A stretch of 5,930 nt of DNA from the NCBI GenBank assembly GCA_934662525.1, contig CAKUKJ010000167.1:1-5930 (forward strand), written 5' to 3'. The position numbers and the translations under genes are program-made. The first letter of the stretch is position 1. The number at the start of each line of letters is the position of its first letter. The stretch is from an uncultured Coriobacteriales bacterium. Lineage in GTDB: Bacteria; Actinomycetota; Coriobacteriia; Coriobacteriales; UMGS124. Positions 1-5,279 of this stretch are shown in pieces. The notes beneath the pieces are model-generated. The model ran no database searches, had not been told where the DNA came from, and saw nothing but the letters and a program-made list of their open reading frames with translations.

Positions 1-70
1 TTGTTGGGGAGAAGGCAAGCAAGGTGGCACGGCGTCTGCCAGGTGTTTCCATAGAGCGGCTTTCTGGGGC

Positions 71-98
71 AAAAATTATCTGCAGGCAAATCGGCATT
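71..98 (+). repeat. A5-TTATCTGCA element, related to the repeats at 5059-5159
   Basis: Five A residues (71-75) are followed by TTATCTGCA (76-84) and then, after three bases, AAATCG. The nine bases TTATCTGCA recur exactly at 5069-5077, and the order A5, CTGCA, AAATCG is also found at 5121-5148. The ten bases 71-80 are the exact reverse complement of 5176-5185. The likeness is seen in the sequence; that it is a shared regulator site is inference, and short matches between A/T-rich leaders can arise by chance. Confidence 0.3.
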
Positions 99-114
99 CT
101 CATCCAAGAAGTCC

Positions 115-144
115 CCAAATTGCCCCTAAGGCTTCAGCAATTGG
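115..144 (+). repeat. Imperfect inverted repeat (bulged hairpin)
   Basis: CCAAATTGC (115-123) pairs with GCAATTGG (137-144), with one bulged A and a 13-base loop. No T-run follows, so it does not look like an intrinsic terminator. It may be an operator or a structure in a long leader RNA, or nothing at all. Confidence 0.3.
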
Positions 145-187
145 ATGGCCAATCGCTATCAAACGGGAGGGCCGACCATGCCGGCCT

Positions 188-205
188 CGCGGGCTATTCG
201 CGGGC
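188..205 (+). repeat. Direct repeat CGCGGGC, 11-base period
   Basis: CGCGGGC occurs at 188-194 and again at 199-205, separated by TATT. The 11-base period is close to one DNA helical turn, which would suit a protein binding two half-sites on the same face. It lies about 120 bases before the sensor kinase start. In GC-rich DNA such a short repeat may be chance. Confidence 0.25.
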
Positions 206-309
206 AGGGTTTCTCGGCGACTTCAACAATATGGTTTCGGGCGGTGCCGCCGGCAGGCTCGCGCCTTTTCGGCTCGATGGGGGCTACACTTGCAATCCTT
301 GGCCTCGAT

Positions 310-316
310 GGAAGGG
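310..316 (+). promoter_or_regulatory. Ribosome binding site that fixes the sensor kinase start
   Basis: GGAAGGG lies six bases before the ATG at 323. This spacing favours ATG-323 over the upstream in-frame TTG-290 and over ATG-308, which would sit on top of the site. Confidence 0.7.
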
Positions 317-322
317 TTCTGC

Positions 323-3139
323 ATGGCAAAACGACTGCTCTCCAAGCTCCCGCTTCTCGTGTGCGCCCTTGTGTTTCTCCTGGCGGCGTTTTGCCTTCCG
401 GCTACGACCTTCGCGGCGTCGGTTCCGCAAGAGGACACGCCCGATTACAAGGTCGCGTTCTACGCGTCCGCCAACTATCACATCCAAGACGACTTGGGCA
501 CGCGCTCCGGCTATGGCTATGAGATGATGCAGAGCGTGTCGAAGTACATGCAGTGCACGTTTTCCTATGTCGGCTACGACAAGACGCCCGCCGAGTGCGA
601 GGAGATGTTGCGCGAGGGCGACATCGACATCTACACCGCCGCAAAGATAACGCCGGAGCGACAGGCCGAGTTCGCGATATCCACGCACCCGGCGATCACG
701 GCCACGACAAGCATGAACGTGAAGGTCGGCAACACGAGCGTGGTGGCCGGCGACTACTCCACGTACAACGGGCTTCGCATCGGCCTCCTTGCGCGCCACA
801 CGTACAACAACGCGTTCCTCCAGCTGATGGAGGACAGGGGCATCGACTGCGAGATCGTGTACTACGACACCCCCACCGAGCTCACGAACGCCCTGATCAA
901 CGATGAGGTCGACGCGCTCGTGAACAGCTACATCCGCACGCCCGAGGACGAGCGCACGGTGGAGGAGTTTGGCCAGACTCCCTACTACATCATGGCGCGC
1001 AAGGAAGACCAGGCTCTCATCGACCAGATAGACGCAGCCATCGACCGCATGAACGTCGAGACGCCCAACTGGCGCACCGACCTGTTCAACAAGTATTACG
1101 GCGAGGCCGACAAGAACTGCGACTTCACCGCCGACGAGGAGGCGCTGCTCTCCCAGATGCAGCAAGACGGCGTCGTGGTGCGCGCCGTGATGAACCCCGA
1201 CAACAAACCGTACTCGTGGTATGAGGACGGGCAGGCGCGCGGCATCGCGGCGGACATCTTCAAGGAAACCGCCGAACAGTTGGGTCTTGCATACGAGATA
1301 GTCCCTGTCTCGTCCGCCCAGGAATACAAGGAGGCCGTCTCAACAGGCACGGTTGACGTTTGGATAGACTCAGGCGGCGGCTCCGAAAGCGAGGCCGTGA
1401 CGAAATACCGCATCTCGGATCCGTACCTGACGACGAGCGTCTCGGTGGTGCGCCAACGCGGAACGTCGGGCAGGGTCTCGACGCTGGCAGTGGCGGACTA
1501 TGGCTCCTCGGTCGAAGAGATCCTTGCAAGGAACCTGCCCGACGTCCAGGTGACGCAGCTTTCAAGCGAGCAGGAGTGCCTCGACGCCGTCAAGTCGGGT
1601 TCGGTGGACGGCGCGCTGCTCATGACATACGCCGCGCAGGAGTTCGTCAAGCAAGACGTCACGAACAGCCTTGAGGCCGACATCCTCCCGGGCGCCGCCT
1701 TGAGCATGAGCATGGGCGTGAACGCCAACGACGACCGTGACTTCTTCGGCCTGTGGGAAAAGACCCTCTACCAGGTTGCCAACGAGCATAATGCCGCAAT
1801 CGTGCAGTCGTATATCGAAGAAGCCGAGACCCCCTCGTTCATCGCCTTCCTGTTCGACCATCCCATGATCCTGATAACGGTGATAGGCCTTGCGCTGCTC
1901 GTCGCGTTCCTGGTGGTGCTGTACCTGTTCTCCATGCGCGCAAGAAACCGCCAGCGCCGCATCTCAGACCAGCTTGCGGTGGCTCTCGCCGAGGCACAGG
2001 ACGCGATTGACGCCAAGCAGGACTTTTTCTCCAAGATGAGCCACGACATCCGCACACCGCTCAACGCCGTGCTCGGCATGACGCAGATCGCCCGCAAATA
2101 TGAGAACCATCCAAAGAAGCTCGACAGCGCGTTGAGGAACATCTCGTCGGAGGGCAACTACCTCCTGATGCTCATCAACTCCATCCTCGACGTGAACCAG
2201 CTCGAGCATGGACACCTTGAGCTGAAGAACGCGCCGTTCAGCCCGGCCGTATGCGTGCGCGAGGCCGTTGAGATGCTGCGCCCCCTTGCGAGCAAGCACA
2301 GCCAGAAGGTGACGCTCGTGTGCGAGGGTGACGACGCCGTCGTTGTGGGCGACGAGGGCCGTTTTGGGCAGATCGTCGTGAACATCGTGTCCAACGCGGT
2401 CAAGTATACGGGCGACGGCGGGTCGATCAACGTCACGCTCTGCGTCTCACCGACTGGGGCATGCCGATTTGAGTGCATCGACAACGGCATGGGCATGGAC
2501 ACCGATTTCGTCGCCCATATCACCGAGGACTATGCGCGCGCCGAAGACAGCCGCGTCTCCAAAATCCAGGGGACGGGCCTGGGCATGTCGGTCGTGAAGG
2601 GCCTCACCGACCTGATGGGCGGCACGCTGAGCGTCCACAGCGAGAAGGGCGCAGGGTCGGCCTTCATCGTGGAGATTCCCTTTGCGCCGGCCAGCGACGA
2701 GCAGCGGGAGGCCGTGCGCGCCCGCGCCGAGGCCCGGGTGAACTATCAGGAGCTTTTCCGCGGCAAGAAGGTGCTGCTTGCAGAGGATAACGGGCTGAAC
2801 GCCGAGATCGCCATGGAGCTGCTCGGCACGTTGGGGCTTGAGGTGGATTGGGCCGAGGACGGGCGCGGGGCCGTCGATATGTTCGAGGCGTCCAAGGTGG
2901 GGGAGTACTATGCGGTGTTTATGGACATGCAGATGCCGGTGATGGACGGCCTCGCCGCGACGCGGGCGATTCGTGCCAGCGGCCGCGATGACGCGAACGT
3001 GCCCATCTTCGCCATGACGGCGAACGCGTTTGCGGCCGACAGAAGGGCCTGTCACGACGCGGGCATGGACGGCTATATCTCCAAGCCCATCAATGCGGAG
3101 AAGATCGCGCATGCCTTGAAGGACAACATCGAGGGGTAG
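323..3139 (+). CDS. Hybrid sensor histidine kinase, two periplasmic SBP_bac_3 (Venus-flytrap) domains
   Basis: A 938-residue inner-membrane sensor that should bind an extracytoplasmic small molecule, autophosphorylate and pass the phosphate to its own receiver. ATG-323 gives a clear signal peptide (MAKR, hydrophobic to about residue 31) and follows a good ribosome site. Two solute-binding modules follow (about 41-265 and 278-500), then one membrane helix (about 515-536) and a helical linker. The HisKA box SHDIRTPLN carries the phospho-acceptor His574. HATPase boxes are N (NIVSNAVKYT, 687-696), G1 (DNGMG, 720-724) and G2 (GTGLGM, 750-755). The C-terminal receiver has acidic E821/D822, phospho-acceptor D868 in FMDMQMPVMDG, T899 and K921. 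The layout resembles BvgS/EvgS sensors but has no PAS domain between membrane and kinase and no HPt domain at the end. Module 1 keeps the Arg (R113, in TPER) that in amino-acid-binding relatives holds the ligand carboxylate; in module 2 the aligned position is Ala358. The ligand is unknown. No response regulator is adjacent; a HAD gene follows after nine bases. Confidence 0.95.
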   Translation: MAKRLLSKLPLLVCALVFLLAAFCLPATTFAASVPQEDTPDYKVAFYASANYHIQDDLGTRSGYGYEMMQSVSKYMQCTFSYVGYDKTPAECEEMLREGDIDIYTAAKITPERQAEFAISTHPAITATTSMNVKVGNTSVVAGDYSTYNGLRIGLLARHTYNNAFLQLMEDRGIDCEIVYYDTPTELTNALINDEVDALVNSYIRTPEDERTVEEFGQTPYYIMARKEDQALIDQIDAAIDRMNVETPNWRTDLFNKYYGEADKNCDFTADEEALLSQMQQDGVVVRAVMNPDNKPYSWYEDGQARGIAADIFKETAEQLGLAYEIVPVSSAQEYKEAVSTGTVDVWIDSGGGSESEAVTKYRISDPYLTTSVSVVRQRGTSGRVSTLAVADYGSSVEEILARNLPDVQVTQLSSEQECLDAVKSGSVDGALLMTYAAQEFVKQDVTNSLEADILPGAALSMSMGVNANDDRDFFGLWEKTLYQVANEHNAAIVQSYIEEAETPSFIAFLFDHPMILITVIGLALLVAFLVVLYLFSMRARNRQRRISDQLAVALAEAQDAIDAKQDFFSKMSHDIRTPLNAVLGMTQIARKYENHPKKLDSALRNISSEGNYLLMLINSILDVNQLEHGHLELKNAPFSPAVCVREAVEMLRPLASKHSQKVTLVCEGDDAVVVGDEGRFGQIVVNIVSNAVKYTGDGGSINVTLCVSPTGACRFECIDNGMGMDTDFVAHITEDYARAEDSRVSKIQGTGLGMSVVKGLTDLMGGTLSVHSEKGAGSAFIVEIPFAPASDEQREAVRARAEARVNYQELFRGKKVLLAEDNGLNAEIAMELLGTLGLEVDWAEDGRGAVDMFEASKVGEYYAVFMDMQMPVMDGLAATRAIRASGRDDANVPIFAMTANAFAADRRACHDAGMDGYISKPINAEKIAHALKDNIEG

Positions 3140-3148
3140 GGCGAAGCG

Positions 3149-4972
3149 ATGTCGATGCAAGAGGATGGGCTGCTGGGCCCCGATGCGCCTTGTGTGACAG
3201 GCGTCCTGTTCGACCTGGACGGCACGCTGCTCGACACCTACCGGCTCATCTTGGAGAGCTTTCGGCATGCGACGGGCGAGGTGCTGGGGCATGCGCTGCC
3301 CGACGAGACGCTCATGGCCAAGGTGGGCATGCCGCTTGTGGAGGAGGTCAAGGATTTCTCCGACGAGCCTGCCGTGCAGGCCGAGCTCGTGCGTGCCTTT
3401 CGGGCGTACAACGAGCGTATGCACGACCGGCTCGTGGGGGCGTTCCCCGGCGTGCACGATATGCTCGGGGCGCTGGCGGATCGGGGCATCCGCATGGGCG
3501 TGGTGACCTCGAAGCGCGGCGCGCTGGCGCGGCGGGGGCTTGAGGTGTGCGGCATCGGTCGCTTCTTTGAGTTTGCATTGGGCAGCGATGAGTACGCAGG
3601 GCACAAGCCCGGCCCCGAGCCGGTCCTCGCGGGGTGCGAGCGCCTCGGGCTCAACCCCGCCTTCTGCGTTTACGTGGGCGACAGTCCCTTCGACATTGCC
3701 GCCGGCAACGCGGCGGGCTGCGCGACCGTCGCCGTCACCTGGGGGATGTTCGGCGAGCAAGACCTTCGTGCGCAAGGCCCGACGTATGTGGCGCACGAGC
3801 CTGCAGATGTCCTTGGGCTCATAGGGGTGGCTGGGGCATATCGGGCAGTGCCGGCGTGCTTGTGCGGAGACGCTGGTGGGACGCGACGGCGGGATGCTCG
3901 CGCTGCGCTACTCGCTCCCTTCGAGCGACTGGGCGAATCTGGGGGACATACCCGTCTTGGCGATATGGTCGATGCCGAGCAGGCCGTCTTTCTTGCCCAT
4001 CCCATACATCCCGGTGCCGCACTCGATGCAACGGGCCGACGCCGCGCATGCGAAGCGCCCGATGGCGTACAGGTCCTCGCAGGACAAGGCCGCAAAGTCG
4101 GCGGCTGTGCGAATGCCCTGCTCATGGACGACCTTGTAGAGGAGCGCGCCCCAGAAGGCATCGCCTGCGGCCGTGGTGTTGCGCGGAAAGCATGGGATGG
4201 AGGGGATGTGGGTGCTTGCCGCGCGGGTCGCGACGAAGGCCCCCTCGGCTCCCAGGGTGATGGCGACAAGACCGGCACCTCGAGCGAGCACGAGCTGGGC
4301 GGCCTGCTCGGCGTCTGCGGTGCCGCACAAAAGCTCGGCTTCCTCCTCGCTCAGCTTCACGAGGTCGGCCTTGTCCAAGAGCGACGACATGCGCTCAAGG
4401 GCCTCGGCCTTGCTGGGCCACAGGCTTGCGCGGTAGTTGGGGTCGTAGCTGATGAGCGCCCCTGCGGCTTTGGCGATCTCAATGGCCTGCAGCGTGGCCG
4501 AGCGAGCCGGCTCGTCGGTGAGGGAAAGCGACCCCACATGGAGCGCGCGGCAGGAGCGCAGCGCCTCGCGAGGAAGCTCGCTGGGGGAGAGGCGCGTGTC
4601 TGCCCCCGGCTTGCGGGCGAAGGAGAACGAGCGCTCCGCCGTCTCCTTGTCGACGCCGACAAAGGCAAGGGTGGTGAACACATCGGGGTCTTGCACGGCT
4701 GCCGAGACGTCGACGCCGAGCCGTTGCAGGCGCTTGAGCAGGAAATCCCCGTGCATGTCTTTCCCGACCTTGCCCACGAACTGCGCACGCATGCCGAGCA
4801 GGGCCGCCTGTGCCGCGACGTTGGCGGGGGCGCCCCCGGGGGTTCGGAGGAAGCGCTCCTCGTCCATCTGGACGAAGTCAACGAGCAGCTCGCCGAGGCA
4901 GACGAGCTCGATGGAGGATTCGTCGGTCATAAGGGCCTCCCGGTGATGGGTATCAGACGATGGGAAGGATAG
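3149..4972 (+). CDS. HAD-superfamily (subfamily IA) phosphatase with an abnormal stop-less extension
   Basis: Residues 15-226 form a complete HAD hydrolase of the PpaX/phosphoglycolate-phosphatase type, which removes phosphate from a small cytosolic metabolite; the substrate cannot be told. Motif I is FDLDGTLLDT (nucleophile D22, acid/base D24), an alpha-helical C1 cap occupies about 30-112, motif II is VVTSK (T120), motif III is Lys153 in HKPGPEP, and motif IV is GDSPFD (D178, D182). Relatives are about 215-230 residues long and should end near position 3826. Here the frame stays open to a TAG at 4970-4972, giving 607 residues. The last 380 or so show no domain I recognise and mostly lie codon-for-codon antisense to the kinase at 3908-4930. 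A TAG at 3822-3824, exactly where the family would end, is out of frame by one base, so a frameshift or lost stop is possible. The start lies nine bases after the sensor kinase stop, with AGGG at 3138-3141 as ribosome site, so co-translation is likely. Function is confident; the true 3' end is not. Confidence 0.8.
   Translation: MSMQEDGLLGPDAPCVTGVLFDLDGTLLDTYRLILESFRHATGEVLGHALPDETLMAKVGMPLVEEVKDFSDEPAVQAELVRAFRAYNERMHDRLVGAFPGVHDMLGALADRGIRMGVVTSKRGALARRGLEVCGIGRFFEFALGSDEYAGHKPGPEPVLAGCERLGLNPAFCVYVGDSPFDIAAGNAAGCATVAVTWGMFGEQDLRAQGPTYVAHEPADVLGLIGVAGAYRAVPACLCGDAGGTRRRDARAALLAPFERLGESGGHTRLGDMVDAEQAVFLAHPIHPGAALDATGRRRACEAPDGVQVLAGQGRKVGGCANALLMDDLVEERAPEGIACGRGVARKAWDGGDVGACRAGRDEGPLGSQGDGDKTGTSSEHELGGLLGVCGAAQKLGFLLAQLHEVGLVQERRHALKGLGLAGPQACAVVGVVADERPCGFGDLNGLQRGRASRLVGEGKRPHMERAAGAQRLARKLAGGEARVCPRLAGEGERALRRLLVDADKGKGGEHIGVLHGCRDVDAEPLQALEQEIPVHVFPDLAHELRTHAEQGRLCRDVGGGAPGGSEEALLVHLDEVNEQLAEADELDGGFVGHKGLPVMGIRRWEG
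3908..4930 (-). CDS. PfkB-family carbohydrate kinase, fructokinase-like
   Basis: A 340-residue cytosolic kinase expected to phosphorylate a sugar or sugar-like alcohol with ATP; the GELLVDF start (residues 13-19) and DPNYR motif (163-167) are typical of fructokinases, but the substrate is not proven. The first PfkB signature contains GGAPAN (32-37), the sugar-binding glycine region. The second is NTTAAGDAFWG (251-261), with catalytic base D257 and anion-hole GAGD-type residues; the usual leading Asp of this signature is Asn251. Length is slightly above the usual 300-330. I chose ATG-4930 because GGGAGG precedes it by five bases; the longer frame from ATG-4990 has no ribosome site and its first 20 residues are not family-like. 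The gene is convergent with the phosphatase and divergent from the Tat-signal gene. It contains no TTA, CTA or TCA codon, which leaves the opposite strand open throughout. Confidence 0.93.
   Translation of the reverse strand: MTDESSIELVCLGELLVDFVQMDEERFLRTPGGAPANVAAQAALLGMRAQFVGKVGKDMHGDFLLKRLQRLGVDVSAAVQDPDVFTTLAFVGVDKETAERSFSFARKPGADTRLSPSELPREALRSCRALHVGSLSLTDEPARSATLQAIEIAKAAGALISYDPNYRASLWPSKAEALERMSSLLDKADLVKLSEEEAELLCGTADAEQAAQLVLARGAGLVAITLGAEGAFVATRAASTHIPSIPCFPRNTTAAGDAFWGALLYKVVHEQGIRTAADFAALSCEDLYAIGRFACAASARCIECGTGMYGMGKKDGLLGIDHIAKTGMSPRFAQSLEGSE
4936..4941 (-). promoter_or_regulatory. Ribosome binding site of the kinase
   Basis: Read on the minus strand, GGGAGG is followed by five bases and then ATG-4930. 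Nothing comparable precedes the alternative ATG at 4990, so this site decides the start. Confidence 0.75.
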
Positions 4973-4987
4973 CGCATACGGATGCGC
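4966..4987 (-). promoter_or_regulatory. Candidate operator and -10 of the kinase
   Basis: GCGCAT (4972-4977) and ATGCGC (4982-4987) form a perfect six-base inverted repeat around a four-base centre. On the minus strand it is followed directly by TATCCT (4971-4966), a four-of-six match to a -10 box, about 36 bases before the kinase start. A dimeric repressor bound here would cover the promoter, as is common for sugar-kinase genes. No -35 box is evident, so the promoter call is weak; the palindrome itself is plain. Confidence 0.4.
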
Positions 4988-5058
4988 CATGAGGTGTTTG
5001 GCGCGTAAACTCCCATGGCCGACATTTCAGAGATTGGTGCACGCGGATTCCGCTCGAC

Positions 5059-5093
5059 AAAAACGGCCTTATCTGCACGGTGACTTATGTGCG
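5059..5093 (+). repeat. Degenerate element, copy 1
   Basis: Order of blocks: A5 (5059-5063), nine bases, CTGCA (5073-5077), four bases, GACTTATGTGCG (5082-5093). The last block matches copy 2 at ten of twelve positions. The blocks are seen directly; a role as binding site for a regulator of the Tat-signal gene is inferred. Confidence 0.4.
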
Positions 5094-5120
5094 GGCCCAG
5101 CCTGCCGACGGGCGACAGGT

Positions 5121-5159
5121 AAAAATGACGTTCTCAGCTGCAAAATCGACTAATGCGCG
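5121..5159 (+). repeat. Degenerate element, copy 2, just upstream of GATAAT
   Basis: Same block order as copy 1: A5 (5121-5125), twelve bases, CTGCA (5138-5142), five bases, GACTAATGCGCG (5148-5159). The GACT blocks of the two copies are 66 bases apart, close to six helical turns. Copy 2 ends 16 bases before GATAAT, in place of a -35 box, the position expected for an activator that contacts RNA polymerase. Confidence 0.4.
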
Positions 5160-5173
5160 CATAGGGGAGCCAT

Positions 5174-5188
5174 AGGATAATTTTTCCT
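5174..5188 (+). promoter_or_regulatory. Candidate -10 box GATAAT within a near-palindrome
   Basis: GATAAT at 5176-5181 matches TATAAT at five of six positions. It lies in a 15-base near-palindrome (AGGATAA, T, TTTTCCT; six of seven pairs). The ten bases 5176-5185 recur as the exact reverse complement at 71-80. No -35 box lies 16-18 bases upstream, so any promoter here probably needs an activator. A start about seven bases downstream would give a leader of roughly 90 bases. Confidence 0.4.
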
Positions 5189-5200
5189 GGCAGACGATGT

Positions 5201-5250
5201 GCCGTTGAACAAGGGCCGATGCTTGTCGTCTGGCCGTTCGGCTCAACGGC
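5201..5250 (+). repeat. 8-bp inverted repeat in the probable 5' leader
   Basis: GCCGTTGA (5201-5208) is the exact reverse complement of TCAACGGC (5243-5250). The 34-base loop contains a second tight stem, GCCG-TT-CGGC (5233-5242), touching the base of the right arm. It ends 14 bases before the ribosome site of the Tat-signal gene. It could shape translation or mRNA stability, or be an operator. It is not a terminator: no T-run follows. Confidence 0.4.
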
Positions 5251-5264
5251 TTGGCAATCCAACG

Positions 5265-5270
5265 AGAAGG
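5265..5270 (+). promoter_or_regulatory. Ribosome binding site of the Tat-signal gene
   Basis: AGAAGG, extended by one more G, lies nine bases before ATG-5280. This spacing, together with the Tat signal that begins at once, fixes the start. Confidence 0.75.
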
Positions 5271-5279
5271 GAACGTGCC

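Larger units (their letters stand above)
1..322. other. Non-coding leader upstream of the sensor kinase
   Basis: No convincing gene lies here. The frame starting at position 1 is open only to a TAG at 52-54 and could be the last codons of a gene lying to the left, but 17 codons are too few to judge. The sensor kinase frame itself has no stop from position 2 onward, yet it has no ATG, GTG or TTG before 290 and no protein-like composition there, so I treat it as a chance opening. Positions 71-160 are clearly richer in A/T than the rest, as expected of a control region. No good -35/-10 pair was found: the nearest -10-like hexamers (CAATAT at 227-232, TACACT at 285-290) lack a partner -35. Confidence 0.6.
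3827..4972 (+). other. Tail of the phosphatase frame without recognisable protein content
   Basis: From 3827 to 3907 the phosphatase frame reads through the expected gap between convergent genes. From 3908 it is the exact codon-register complement of the kinase gene. In that register a plus-strand stop needs a TTA, CTA or TCA codon in the kinase, and the kinase uses none in its 340 codons, which suffices to keep the frame open in GC-rich DNA. The translated tail is rich in Gly, Ala, Arg and Glu with no visible motif. I saw no hairpin plus T-run terminator for either gene between 3820 and 3910. Confidence 0.6.
4931..5279. promoter_or_regulatory. Divergent control region between kinase and Tat-signal gene
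   Basis: This 349-base stretch has no supported gene on either strand and serves both divergent genes. The kinase side (4931-5010) holds a palindrome and a weak -10-like TATCCT. The middle (5050-5190) is richer in A/T and holds two copies of a degenerate element and a GATAAT box. The right side (5190-5279) is probably the leader RNA of the Tat-signal gene, with an inverted repeat and its ribosome site. No canonical TTGACA box was found for either direction. Confidence 0.6.

Noticed and set aside
290..322. Longer sensor kinase start at TTG-290 or ATG-308
   Set aside because: Both put extra residues before a good signal peptide, and the ribosome site at 310-316 fits only ATG-323.
24..527. 167-codon plus-strand open frame at the left edge
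   Set aside because: It overlaps the start of the sensor kinase by about 200 bases, its product shows no domain, and it has a weak start. It is most likely a chance frame in GC-rich DNA.
284..1165. 293-codon minus-strand open frame
   Set aside because: It is antisense to the signal peptide and first flytrap domain. Its Val/Leu/Arg-rich composition is typical of complementary-strand artefacts.
2447..3796. 449-codon minus-strand open frame
   Set aside because: It lies antisense to the kinase/receiver part of the sensor and to the HAD domain, both with clear conserved motifs. Its His/Arg-rich product has no motif.
4931..4990. Longer kinase start at ATG-4990
   Set aside because: No ribosome site precedes it, the extra 20 residues are not family-like, and GGGAGG is well placed for ATG-4930.
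5125..5175. Possible 16-residue leader peptide on the plus strand
   Set aside because: It has only a weak AGG ribosome site, lies inside the repeated element, probably upstream of the transcript start, and has no run of regulatory codons.
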